Made by a program: the position numbers and the translations under genes. Shown here piece after piece: positions 6,753 through 14,932 of a stretch of DNA of 16,971 nt. The DNA comes from Flavobacteriales bacterium UBA5081 (lineage in GTDB: Bacteria > Bacteroidota > Bacteroidia > Flavobacteriales_E > Vicingaceae), in NCBI GenBank assembly GCA_002415785.1, contig DIAJ01000047.1, positions 88,981 to 105,951 on the forward strand, given 5' to 3'. The notes below the pieces were generated by a model. The model was not told where the DNA came from. It saw only the letters and a list, made by a program, of their open reading frames with translations, and searched no databases. Position 1 is the first letter of the stretch. The number at the start of each line of letters is the position of its first letter.

Positions 6753-7415
6753 ATGTTAGCCATTGAATTAATAAGCGATGAAATTCCCCCATTAAAAACT
6801 TCTGATACCGGAGAAACTGCCTTGCGCTTAATGGAGGAATATAAACTTAGTGAGCTCCCCATTGTAAACCACAATCGGTTTTTGGGATTAATTAGCGAAG
6901 GTGACATTTTAGACTTAAACCATCCTGAAGAGCCGATTGGCAATCATAGCTTATCTTTAGAAACGCCTTATGTCACCCAATTTGAGCATGTTTATGAGGT
7001 AATTAGCAAAATGGCTGAAAAGAAATTGAGTGTAATTCCGGTTTTAGATGAAGAAAGCAATTACTTGGGCTTAATTTGTCAAGAAGTGCTTATGCACAAC
7101 ATTGCAAAGCTTGCCGCCATGAAAGATCCCGGCGGAATTTTACAATTGGAGCTTAATGTAAACGACTACTCTTTGGCAGAGATTGCAGGAATTGTAGAAA
7201 GTAATGGGGCTAAAATTTTAAGTTCTTATATTTTCACTCACGATGATTCTACAAAAATGGACGTTACCGTTAAAATCAACAAAACAGACTTAACGGCGAT
7301 TATTCGAACTTTTGAGCGTTATAACTACACTGTTGCCGCTTCTTTTCACAAAAGTGAGTATGAAGACGACATTAAAAAACGCTACGATGCTTTTATCCAC
7401 TATCTCAATATGTAA
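6753..7415 (+). CDS. CBS-pair protein with C-terminal ACT-like domain
   Basis: A 220-residue cytoplasmic protein with two CBS motifs, about residues 1-55 (ending FLGLISEGDIL) and 68-120 (ending YLGLICQEVL), forming a Bateman module that typically binds adenine nucleotides. A C-terminal domain at about 128-197 has the beta-alpha-beta pattern of an ACT fold (LQLELNVNDYSLAEIAGIVE and a later VTVKINKTDL strand), like the AcuB architecture. A charged helical tail (200-220) follows. There is no catalytic domain, so it is probably a stand-alone sensor or regulator. It is the first gene of the rightward cluster and is followed three bases after its stop codon by the single-POTRA barrel gene, with nadK beyond; a link to nucleotide or NAD(P) status is an attractive inference but not shown. 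Confidence 0.87.
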   Translation: MLAIELISDEIPPLKTSDTGETALRLMEEYKLSELPIVNHNRFLGLISEGDILDLNHPEEPIGNHSLSLETPYVTQFEHVYEVISKMAEKKLSVIPVLDEESNYLGLICQEVLMHNIAKLAAMKDPGGILQLELNVNDYSLAEIAGIVESNGAKILSSYIFTHDDSTKMDVTVKINKTDLTAIIRTFERYNYTVAASFHKSEYEDDIKKRYDAFIHYLNM

Positions 7416-7418
7416 TGC

Positions 7419-8852
7419 ATGTTTAAGGTAATTGCACTTTTCGTGCTTTTTCTTTTTTCAACTGTTGCATTTGGTCAGGCCTACAAAATCGACCAAATGG
7501 GAAAAGATAGTAGCTTGTATGAACATCCGACAAAAGTGATTAAGAACATACAACTCATTGGCAATAAAATAACGAAAGAGCACATTGTGCTTAGAGAACT
7601 AACTTTTAAAAATGGAGATACGCTGACGAATGATGAGTTAATTGCAGAAATTGAGCAGTCAAGAAAAAACCTACTCAACACCTCCCTATTCAATTTTGTA
7701 AAAGTAGATTTAGCAATCGGCAATCCGGATGAAGCTTTTTTAATAATTCATTTACAAGAGCGTTGGTATACTTTTCCACTTCCCATTTTTGAAATTGACG
7801 ACAACAACTTTAACACTTGGTGGGAAGAAAAAGACTTCTCTCGTTTGAATTATGGATTTACCTTAATCCGTCATAACTTTCGCGGAAGAAAAGAAAAACT
7901 GAGTGCGACTGCTCAGTTTGGGTTTACTGAACGATTAAAATTGAGCTATGATATTCCGTACATTAACCGCAATCAAAAAGCCGGCTTAAACATTGATTTC
8001 TCCTACAACCGAAGAGATCAAATCACTTATCTTTCATTCGACAACCAACGCTTGCAGTACAAAAGCGATAAAGGCGATGCTGTTAGAAATTATGCTGCCG
8101 GCTTAACCTACCAATATCGTCCTAAAATATTTAACACTCATCGCTTAGGGTTTGAATATGATTTTAATGAGGTAAAAGATACAGTTCGTGAGCTCAACCC
8201 AAATTATTTAGGAAGTAATCAAAAAGAACATCAATATTTTAGCCTATACTACAGTTTTACACACGATCGCAGAGATTCCAAAAATTATCCTTTAAGTGGA
8301 TCTTATTTTTCAGCTAGTGTAAAAAAATACGGCTTGGGTATTTTAGAAAGTCCCGTTGACCTTACCAACTTTCAACTTCAAATAAAAAAGTTTACACCTC
8401 TCTCCGAGCGTTTTTTTGCTGCAGGAAGCTTTCGAGGAGTTTGGGCAAGTAACGACAATCAACCTTATTTGCTTCAAAATGGCTTAGGCTACAGCCAATC
8501 ATTTACCTTACGCTCTTATGAATATTATGTAATTGATGGGCAAAACATTGGACTAGCAAAAGCACAATTCAGGTATCAATTAATAAAACCCAATCATGCT
8601 CAGCTAAACCTTCTGCCATGGGAGCGATTTAATCGATTTCACTACGCACTTTATTTGGGTGTTTTTTCTGACTTCGCCTATGTTGAAGATTTAACCGGCT
8701 ACCCTCAAAATAAGCTAGCCAACGAAATACAATTTGGCTATGGTTTGGGCTTAGATTTTGTCACCTATTATGATATGGTATTGCGAACAGAATTTTCTTT
8801 CAATAAATTTGGAGAGAACGGATTATTTCTTCACTTTGTAGCACCCATTTAG
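7419..8852 (+). CDS. BamA/TamA-family outer-membrane barrel with one POTRA domain
   Basis: A 477-residue outer-membrane protein of the Omp85 superfamily. A signal peptide (1 to about 19, ending TVAFG) precedes one POTRA-like domain at about 38-113 (IKNIQLIGNK, then a helix pair, then a strand ending FLIIHLQERW). The rest (about 125-477) alternates short amphipathic strands and ends in FLHFVAPI, a typical barrel terminus. LRSYE at 364-368 lies where Omp85 proteins carry the conserved (V/L)RGY of loop 6, with Ser replacing Gly. BamA of this genome (12310-14841) has five POTRAs, so this is a different, shorter relative whose client or role is unknown. It starts three bases after the CBS gene stop and ends 18 bp before nadK, so the three are probably one transcript. 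Omp85 membership is well supported; an assembly role is inference. Confidence 0.85.
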   Translation: MFKVIALFVLFLFSTVAFGQAYKIDQMGKDSSLYEHPTKVIKNIQLIGNKITKEHIVLRELTFKNGDTLTNDELIAEIEQSRKNLLNTSLFNFVKVDLAIGNPDEAFLIIHLQERWYTFPLPIFEIDDNNFNTWWEEKDFSRLNYGFTLIRHNFRGRKEKLSATAQFGFTERLKLSYDIPYINRNQKAGLNIDFSYNRRDQITYLSFDNQRLQYKSDKGDAVRNYAAGLTYQYRPKIFNTHRLGFEYDFNEVKDTVRELNPNYLGSNQKEHQYFSLYYSFTHDRRDSKNYPLSGSYFSASVKKYGLGILESPVDLTNFQLQIKKFTPLSERFFAAGSFRGVWASNDNQPYLLQNGLGYSQSFTLRSYEYYVIDGQNIGLAKAQFRYQLIKPNHAQLNLLPWERFNRFHYALYLGVFSDFAYVEDLTGYPQNKLANEIQFGYGLGLDFVTYYDMVLRTEFSFNKFGENGLFLHFVAPI

Positions 8853-8870
8853 GACACTAATTATTACAGT

Positions 8871-9755
8871 ATGAAAATAGCTCTTTACGGAAAACATATT
8901 GACCAATCGAATAAACACGACATTGAGCATTTGCTCAGTAAGCTAAAGTTTAAAGGTGCAGAACTCCAATATCATCAACTTTTTGCTGAACAATTAGAGC
9001 AAACAAAAATTCTACAAGTTAAAAAGAATGAAATTTTCAGCAACTCTGACGAACTAAACAAAGAAACCAACTACATGATTAGTATTGGTGGTGATGGCAC
9101 TTTTTTGGACACCATTTTACTTGTCCGCGAGCGAAAAATTCCTGTTTTGGGAATTAATACAGGTCGTTTAGGCTTTATTTCTAACACACCTCCCTCCGAC
9201 ATTGACTTTGCTATTGACAGCTTATATGAAGGGAACTTTAGTTTAGACTATCGCTCTATGATTAAAATAAATAGCGACTCTAATCATTTTGGCGACAACA
9301 ATTTTGCACTCAATGAAATCAGCATTTTAAAAAGAGACACCTCATCGATGATCACCATTGATGTGAGCTTGGATGGTGGGCATTTAAACACCTATTGGGC
9401 AGACGGGCTACTCATTTCAACCGCTACAGGTTCTACTGCTTACTCATTAAGTTGTGGTGGACCGATTTTAATGCCGGGTAGTGGAAACTTCGTCATTACC
9501 CCAATTGCTCCACACAATTTAAACGTTCGACCAATTGTAATTGACAACAACTCCATTCTTGACATAACTATTGAGGCAAGAGCTAAAAAAAATCTGATTG
9601 CATTGGACTCTAGGTCGGAAGAGTTAATTAATGGCGAAAAACTACGCTTACAAAAAGCCCCTTTTAAAGTTGCATTAATTCAATTGGAAAACCAATCGTT
9701 CATCAGCAGCCTTAGAAGCAAGCTAAACTGGGGCTTAGATAAAAGAAATACTTAA
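8871..9755 (+). CDS. nadK: NAD kinase
   Basis: A 294-residue ATP- or polyphosphate-dependent NAD kinase that makes NADP+ in the cytoplasm. The diagnostic motifs are present and in order: GGDGT at 73-77 with the catalytic Asp75, INTGRLGF (95-102), NEIS (148-151), the glycine-rich TATGSTAYSLSCGGP (184-198) and PIAPH (211-215). Length and N-terminus (MKIALYGK) fit the family, supporting the ATG at 8871. It lies 18 bp after the single-POTRA barrel gene and 60 bp before the first DUF6089 gene, which has its own promoter-like box. nadK next to outer-membrane and isoprenoid genes is a familiar arrangement in Bacteroidota rather than evidence of a shared pathway. Confidence 0.97.
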   Translation: MKIALYGKHIDQSNKHDIEHLLSKLKFKGAELQYHQLFAEQLEQTKILQVKKNEIFSNSDELNKETNYMISIGGDGTFLDTILLVRERKIPVLGINTGRLGFISNTPPSDIDFAIDSLYEGNFSLDYRSMIKINSDSNHFGDNNFALNEISILKRDTSSMITIDVSLDGGHLNTYWADGLLISTATGSTAYSLSCGGPILMPGSGNFVITPIAPHNLNVRPIVIDNNSILDITIEARAKKNLIALDSRSEELINGEKLRLQKAPFKVALIQLENQSFISSLRSKLNWGLDKRNT

Positions 9756-9795
9756 AGTTTATTTTACTTATTTTCATTGATTTGATAAAACTATT

Positions 9796-9803
9796 TATAT
9801 TTG
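9796..9803 (+). promoter_or_regulatory. Promoter -7 box of the first DUF6089 gene (TATATTTG)
   Basis: TATATTTG is a full match to TAnnTTTG. A TTG at 9777-9779 lies 16 bases upstream, slightly short of the usual -33 spacing. The box sits 12 bases before the ATG at 9816, so transcription would begin around 9809-9811 and the mRNA would have a leader of only about half a dozen bases. It also overlaps the TTG at 9801 that would be needed for a longer reading of the gene, which argues against that start. Confidence 0.5.
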
Positions 9804-9815
9804 TCCCTTGCTAGA

Positions 9816-10763
9816 ATGAAGCGATTATTTTTTGTCATATTAACCCTATTAATTCTGCTACCTTCAATGGCTGAGGCTCAGCGCTGGAAAAGATTCAGAC
9901 GCCAGATTGTTGGTGGCGTAGGAGCTACTAACTTTTTAGGAGAACTTGGGGGAGGCAACAACATTGGTCGTCCCGGTCCGGCAGATTTAGACTTAGCTGC
10001 CACCCGTCCGGCAGCCTTAATTGGATATCGCTATCAACTTAACAGCTACGTTTTCTTGCGCTCTAATTTAACCTGGGGCGTTTTAAGAGGAGATGACAAG
10101 TTTACGGAAGAACCCTTTCGAAATGGAAGAAACTTGCGATTTAGAACCGGCTTCTTTGAATTAAATGTCATGGGCGAGTTCTATATGCTCAACAATGCAC
10201 GAGGAAACTTATATCGCCTAAGAGGAGTTAGAGGGCGTCGAGGTCTTGGTTTAGATGTATACCTTTTTGGTGGAATCGGTTTAATGCACTTTAACCCCAA
10301 AGGTCAGGATCAAAACGGCGACTGGGTAGCTCTTCAACCAATTGGCACAGAAGGTCAGGGATTGCCCGGAGAACCTGACAAATACAATAGACTGGTAATG
10401 ACCATTCCCTATGGGATTGGCTTGGGAAAAACCATTGACCGCTATTGGCAAGTAAATTTTGAGTTCACCATGCGCTTTACGTTTACAGACTATCTTGACG
10501 ACGTAAGTACAGACTACTATGGAAGAGATAATTTGAGACAAGCAAAATTAGCCAATGGTGCCTCTCAGGCAGAAGCTGATCAAGCAGCTTATTTGTCCGA
10601 TCCGAATATTTATCACGCCATGCCGGAAGTGGGTATTCCAAGGTCTAATCAACTTGTTGGTGAAACCAGAGGAAACCCCGACTTTAACGACACATTTATG
10701 ACGGGAATGATTACCATTTCAAGAAAAATTGTCCAAAGACGACGAAGCCGTCCGAAGTTTTAA
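9816..10763 (+). CDS. DUF6089-type outer-membrane beta-barrel protein
   Basis: A 315-residue exported protein. With the ATG at 9816 the N-terminus is a clean signal peptide (MKRLFFVILTLLILLPSMAEA, cleavage before QRW); the in-frame TTG at 9801 would only add five residues ahead of it and lies in a promoter box. The mature part begins with basic residues (RWKRFRRQ), then GGVGATNFLGELGGG, the opening strand pattern of DUF6089 proteins. Several amphipathic strands follow (for example ALIGYRYQLNSYVFLRSNL and a later GIGLGKTIDRYWQVNFE segment), with long polar loops around 160-185 and 225-280, and a basic tail RRRSRPKF. It is probably a small outer-membrane barrel. The 41-bp gap to the next, related gene suggests a tandem pair. 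A role in type IX secretion is inferred only from its relationship to PorG. Confidence 0.75.
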   Translation: MKRLFFVILTLLILLPSMAEAQRWKRFRRQIVGGVGATNFLGELGGGNNIGRPGPADLDLAATRPAALIGYRYQLNSYVFLRSNLTWGVLRGDDKFTEEPFRNGRNLRFRTGFFELNVMGEFYMLNNARGNLYRLRGVRGRRGLGLDVYLFGGIGLMHFNPKGQDQNGDWVALQPIGTEGQGLPGEPDKYNRLVMTIPYGIGLGKTIDRYWQVNFEFTMRFTFTDYLDDVSTDYYGRDNLRQAKLANGASQAEADQAAYLSDPNIYHAMPEVGIPRSNQLVGETRGNPDFNDTFMTGMITISRKIVQRRRSRPKF

Positions 10764-10804
10764 GAACTTTGATACTTTTTTTGAATTATTGCCGTTAGTC
10801 AGCT

Positions 10805-11512
10805 ATGCGAAATTTTTCTTTATTGCTTATTTTTTTTAGCTTGAGTGCTTCTACTCTACTTGCCCAAAAATCAACTGAATTAGGTATACTCTTGGGTAGA
10901 TCCTACTACTTGGGTGAAATTAATCCGGGTCATCATTACGGAAATGAAACCGGAAGTTTAACTTATGGAGCCGTTTTCAGATACAACCTAAATATGCGCT
11001 ACAGTCTTAAAGCAACACTTTCGCAAACTACACTTCAAGCAGCCGACATTAACAATGAATTGCTTTTTAATCAGGCTAGAAATGCAGAGTTTGAAAATCA
11101 AATAACAGAGTTGGCTACCAGCATTGAATTTAACTTTCTACCTTATGCCATTGGTAACGAAGATTACTTCTTCTCTCCTTATTTATTTTTTGGATTAAAC
11201 TTGATTGACAGCAATCCGGAGACATTAATTAATGGAACGGAAGTAGTTGGAGAGCCGGTTGACGATCAGTTACTCTTAGCTTACTCTTTCGGACCGGGAT
11301 TTAAGCTAGGCTTAGGCAGAAGGTTTAGCCTGGCTTTTGAATGGGGTTTTAGAAAAACAGGAACAGATTATCTCGACGGTTTACCTAATTTAATTAACGA
11401 TACATATGAGCAAGGCAAAACCTATGATAATGATTGGTTTGTCAGTTCAATTTTCATGCTAACTTATCGAGTAAACAAGATAGGACCATGTCCGGCTTAC
11501 AATAATTTTTAA
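10805..11512 (+). CDS. porG: PorG-like outer-membrane protein (DUF6089)
   Basis: A 235-residue exported barrel. The signal peptide spans 1 to about 20 (ending TLLAQ). The mature start, ELGILLGRSYYLGEINP, is the typical DUF6089/PorG opening. It continues with repeated amphipathic strands (YGAVFRYNLNMRYSLKATL, ATSIEFNFLPY, SLAFEWGFRKTGTDYLDG) and ends NDWFVSSIFMLTYRV...CPAYNNF, where the NDW strand and terminal CPAY are characteristic of this family. PorG of Porphyromonas gingivalis is a component of the type IX secretion system, and as I recall it is also encoded beside uppS, bamA and ompH, which matches this position. Whether this genome has the rest of that secretion system is not visible here. 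It follows the longer DUF6089 gene by 41 bp and precedes uppS by 49 bp. The family assignment is firmer than the gene symbol. Confidence 0.72.
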   Translation: MRNFSLLLIFFSLSASTLLAQKSTELGILLGRSYYLGEINPGHHYGNETGSLTYGAVFRYNLNMRYSLKATLSQTTLQAADINNELLFNQARNAEFENQITELATSIEFNFLPYAIGNEDYFFSPYLFFGLNLIDSNPETLINGTEVVGEPVDDQLLLAYSFGPGFKLGLGRRFSLAFEWGFRKTGTDYLDGLPNLINDTYEQGKTYDNDWFVSSIFMLTYRVNKIGPCPAYNNF

Positions 11513-11529
11513 AATTGGCTTAATTATCT

Positions 11530-11537
11530 GATATTTG
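11530..11537 (+). promoter_or_regulatory. Candidate uppS promoter box (GATATTTG)
   Basis: GATATTTG differs from TAnnTTTG only in the first base and is followed by GCGCCCC, a context like that downstream of the box at 9796 (TCCC). It is 24 bases upstream of the uppS start codon at 11562. No TTG element is at standard spacing, so uppS may instead be read through from the DUF6089 genes. Confidence 0.3.
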
Positions 11538-11561
11538 CGCCCCTAAAATTAGCACGGTAGA

Positions 11562-12317
11562 ATGCCTGAAAAAACCACTAAACCAAATATTCCTCAACAC
11601 ATTGCTATAATTATGGATGGCAATGGACGCTGGGCTAAACAAAATGGCAAAGCAAGGGTTTTTGGACATAAAAATGGAGTAAAGTCGGTGCGAAGTGTTA
11701 CCGAAGGTGCTGCCAGGGCGGGAGTAAAGTTTTTAACACTTTATGCTTTTTCTACTGAAAATTGGAATCGTCCGAAAGCAGAAGTAACCGCTTTAATGCA
11801 GTTGTTGGTAAACACCATAAGTAAAGAAACCAAAACGCTAAATAAAAATAACATTCGCTTAAAAGCCATTGGTGATTTACAATCATTGCCGGGAAATTGC
11901 TACTCTGAGTTGCAAGCTGCTATGGATAAAACTGCAGGGAACAAAGGCATGACTTTAGTGCTGGCATTGAGTTATAGTTCTCGTTGGGAGATTGTAGATG
12001 CCACCAAAAAGCTGTTAAATGATGTTAAGCAAGGGCGAATAAATTCAGAGGAAGTTAATGAGACTCTATTCAACAGCTACCTTTGCACGCATGACATTCC
12101 CGATCCGGACTTATTAATAAGAACCAGTGGAGAATATAGAATTAGCAACTTTTTGCTTTGGCAGCTAGCTTATTCTGAATTATATTTCACGCCTAAACTT
12201 TGGCCGGACTTTAGGGAGGAGGATTTGCTGGAAGCAATAGATGATTACAATAAAAGAGAAAGAAGATTTGGTAAAACCAGCGAGCAATTATCTGAGGAAC
12301 AAAGCGCCCATGAATAA
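11562..12317 (+). CDS. uppS: Isoprenyl transferase (undecaprenyl diphosphate synthase)
   Basis: A 251-residue cis-prenyltransferase that elongates farnesyl diphosphate with isopentenyl diphosphate to undecaprenyl diphosphate, the lipid carrier for peptidoglycan and surface polysaccharides; it works at the cytoplasmic membrane surface. The signature motifs are complete: HIAIIMDGNGRWA (13-25) with the catalytic Asp19, FGHKNG (34-39), TLYAFSTENWNRP (59-71), and RTSGEYRISNFLLWQ (187-201), followed by YFTPKLWPDF (208-217). The start gives a normal short N-terminal extension before the first motif. The last eight bases overlap the start of bamA (ATGAATAA, 12310-12317), so translation of the two is probably coupled. 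Its product also serves the murI-dependent peptidoglycan pathway encoded further downstream. Confidence 0.97.
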   Translation: MPEKTTKPNIPQHIAIIMDGNGRWAKQNGKARVFGHKNGVKSVRSVTEGAARAGVKFLTLYAFSTENWNRPKAEVTALMQLLVNTISKETKTLNKNNIRLKAIGDLQSLPGNCYSELQAAMDKTAGNKGMTLVLALSYSSRWEIVDATKKLLNDVKQGRINSEEVNETLFNSYLCTHDIPDPDLLIRTSGEYRISNFLLWQLAYSELYFTPKLWPDFREEDLLEAIDDYNKRERRFGKTSEQLSEEQSAHE

Positions 12318-14841
12318 GTTTTCATTAAAAAGTATCATCGTTTTGTTTTTGGTGCTGGCTACAGCACAAATGGCAAAGGCTCAAATTACCATTGACCCTG
12401 CTTTAGAAGCACTTGATTATAGCTCTCCCAGAACTTACGAAATCGGTGGAATAACTGTAAGTGGAACAGAAAATCTCGACCACTCGGCACTAATCGCCAT
12501 TAGTGGCTTGCAAATTGGTCAAGAAATTGACGTGCCGGGAGAGAAAATCTCCGAAGCAATTAGCAAACTCTGGACTCAAGACTTATTTACCGATATCAAA
12601 ATTGCAGCCACTGATGTTCGCGGCGACATCATCTTTCTTAAGATAATTGTTGAAGAAAGAAGCAGACTCTCTAAGTTTAGATTTAAAGGAGTAAAAAAAG
12701 GGAAGCAAGAATCTTTAAGAGAAGACATTCGCTTAAACAGAGGAAGAGTAATTACACCCAACCTTCTCGATAAAACAAAAACTACAGTAAGAAACTACTA
12801 TGTTGATAAAGGCTACTTCAACACAGAAGTTACCATTATTCAAGAGGATGACAGTTTGTTGAAAAACAGTAAAATCATTACTATCGATGTAGATAAAAAT
12901 CAAAGAGTAAAAATTAAAGATATATTTATAGAGGGAAATGAAGTCTTGACTGATCGCCAAATCCGTAAAGCGATGAAAAATACTAAGCGTAAAAAGTTCA
13001 TTCGAATTTTTAAGCCCTCAAAATTTATTCGAGACGACTACAGAGACGACCTTCAAAACATTGTAGCCAAATACAATGCTCAAGGCTATAGAGACGCTAA
13101 AGTAGTTAGCGATACAGTATACCAAGTCAGTAAAAAGAGAGTTGTAATTGAACTTGAGATTGCTGAAGGGAAGCAGTATTATTTTGGCGACATTCGATGG
13201 ATAGGAAATACTAAGTTCACTGACGAGCAGTTAAACAGAATTCTAAATATTGAAAGGGGCGATATCTTTAATCAAGACTTATTAGACCGCCGTCTTTATC
13301 AAGACCCTAATGGTAGAGACATCAGCTCTCTCTACTTGGATGATGGTTATCTTTTCTTTCAACCGAACTTAGTTGAAGTAGAAGTAAGGGAAGACACGAT
13401 TGATTTTGAGATTCGATTAAGAGAAGGCCAACAAGCCAGAATTGATGAAGTTACCATTACAGGAAATACAAAAACAAACGATCACGTAATTCGCCGAGAA
13501 ATCAGAACCTATCCAGGTGAGCTTTTTAGTAGAGCCGACCTGATCCGCTCGCAAAGGGAATTAATGCAGTTGGGCTATTTCAATCAAGAAAAGCTTGGTG
13601 TAAATCCGGTTCCCGATCAAACAGATGGAACAGTTGACATAGAGTACGTAGTTGAAGAGCAACCTTCCGACCAGGTTGAGCTGTCCGGCGGATGGGGTGG
13701 CGGCAGAGTTGTTGGTTCTATGGGGCTTTCATTTAACAATTTCTCGGCAAGAAAATTCTTTAAAAAAGAAGCTTGGAGACCACTGCCTTCAGGCGACGGT
13801 CAGCGATTGAGCTTAAGAGCTCAAACCAACGGAACATTCTTCCAATCTTACAACATTTCTTTTACAGAACCTTGGGTGGGAGGTAGAAGACCTAATAGCT
13901 TAAGTGTTACCGGCTATTACTCTCAACAAACCAATGGAGTTGAAAAGTTTGTACGAAACTCTGAAGGAGAGAGAATCATTAATCCAAATCGTCAGTTTTT
14001 AGGAATTTGGGGGCTTTCAGTAGGTTTAGGGAGAAGACTTACCAGTCCTGATGACTTTTTCCAATTGTATAATGAAATTAGTTACCAATACTACGAACTC
14101 CAAAACTGGGGTAACTTTATTTTCAATAGCGGATTTGCTCATAACTTGAGTTTTAAAACTACTTTCTCTAGAAACTCGGTTGATGCTCCAATTTACCCAA
14201 GAACCGGATCAAACATTTCACTTTCAGCGCAAATCACACCTCCTTTCTCGCTGTTTGATAATAGAGACGATTACGAAGGTTTGAGTAATCAAGAAAGATA
14301 TAAATTAATTGAATTTCACAAATGGAAGTTCAACTCTTCTTGGTTTACTCCACTTGCCGGAAAATTAGTTTTAAACACTAAAATTGGATACGGTTATTTA
14401 GGATCCTATAACAATGAGTTAGGTCAATCACCATTTGAGCGTTTTTATTTAGGTGGTGATGGTTTAAGTGGATTTAACCTTGATGGAAGTGAGATTATTG
14501 CTTTAAGAGGCTATGGTAACCGAATCTTATCCCCTCGAGTGGGAGCAACCATTGTAAGTAAGTACACGATGGAGGTTCGTTATCCATTCTCATTAAATCC
14601 TTCAGCAACTATTTACGGTTTAGCTTTTGCTGAAGCCGGAAATTCTTGGTTTGATTTTAGCGAATTTTCACCATTTGCCGTTAAGCGTGCAGCAGGAGTT
14701 GGGGTAAGGATATACATGCCATTTTTCGGCTTGTTGGGACTCGACTGGGGTTACCGATTTGACGATGTTCCGGGAAGAACAGATCCTAATCAACGAACAG
14801 AATTCCACTTTACCATTGGAGGAAATATTGGTGGATGGTAA
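12310..14841 (+). CDS. bamA: Outer-membrane protein assembly factor BamA
   Basis: An 843-residue Omp85 protein, the core of the BAM machine that folds and inserts outer-membrane barrels. I place the start at the ATG at 12310: from it MNKFSLKSIIVLF... reads as a signal peptide ending AKA (22-24), while the longer frame from 12241 only adds 23 charged residues inside uppS. Five POTRA domains follow at roughly 42-116, 118-196, 199-285, 288-373 and 375-450, with a basic insertion in the third (KNTKRKKFIRIFKPSKF). The barrel occupies about 455-843 and contains the loop-6 motif LRGY at 732-735; the C-terminal strand ends FTIGGNIGGW. Its neighbours are uppS (8-bp overlap) and two skp genes, the standard order for the phylum. 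Confidence 0.96.
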   Translation: MNKFSLKSIIVLFLVLATAQMAKAQITIDPALEALDYSSPRTYEIGGITVSGTENLDHSALIAISGLQIGQEIDVPGEKISEAISKLWTQDLFTDIKIAATDVRGDIIFLKIIVEERSRLSKFRFKGVKKGKQESLREDIRLNRGRVITPNLLDKTKTTVRNYYVDKGYFNTEVTIIQEDDSLLKNSKIITIDVDKNQRVKIKDIFIEGNEVLTDRQIRKAMKNTKRKKFIRIFKPSKFIRDDYRDDLQNIVAKYNAQGYRDAKVVSDTVYQVSKKRVVIELEIAEGKQYYFGDIRWIGNTKFTDEQLNRILNIERGDIFNQDLLDRRLYQDPNGRDISSLYLDDGYLFFQPNLVEVEVREDTIDFEIRLREGQQARIDEVTITGNTKTNDHVIRREIRTYPGELFSRADLIRSQRELMQLGYFNQEKLGVNPVPDQTDGTVDIEYVVEEQPSDQVELSGGWGGGRVVGSMGLSFNNFSARKFFKKEAWRPLPSGDGQRLSLRAQTNGTFFQSYNISFTEPWVGGRRPNSLSVTGYYSQQTNGVEKFVRNSEGERIINPNRQFLGIWGLSVGLGRRLTSPDDFFQLYNEISYQYYELQNWGNFIFNSGFAHNLSFKTTFSRNSVDAPIYPRTGSNISLSAQITPPFSLFDNRDDYEGLSNQERYKLIEFHKWKFNSSWFTPLAGKLVLNTKIGYGYLGSYNNELGQSPFERFYLGGDGLSGFNLDGSEIIALRGYGNRILSPRVGATIVSKYTMEVRYPFSLNPSATIYGLAFAEAGNSWFDFSEFSPFAVKRAAGVGVRIYMPFFGLLGLDWGYRFDDVPGRTDPNQRTEFHFTIGGNIGGW

Positions 14842-14866
14842 TTTTTGGAACGGTAATTGAAGAGAG

Positions 14867-14895
14867 CAACTCAACTTTAATGATACACTGAGTTG
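14867..14895 (+). repeat. Inverted repeat between bamA and the first skp gene
   Basis: CAACTCA (14867-14873) and TGAGTTG (14889-14895) are perfect 7-base complements with a 15-base loop, 26 bases after the bamA stop codon. There is no T-run right after the stem, so it is not a standard terminator; it may be an mRNA processing or stability element, or chance. CAATTTTG at 14902-14909 just after it is one base off the -7 consensus. Confidence 0.4.
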
Positions 14896-14932
14896 TAAAA
14901 GCAATTTTGGCAGTAAATTAAATTGATTACAA

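Noticed and set aside
9801..9815. TTG start giving five extra residues on the first DUF6089 protein
   Set aside because: The TTG is part of a TAnnTTTG promoter box and the ATG at 9816 gives a standard signal peptide.
12241..12309. Upstream extension of the bamA reading frame
   Set aside because: It lies within uppS, adds charged residues before a complete signal peptide, and has no family counterpart.
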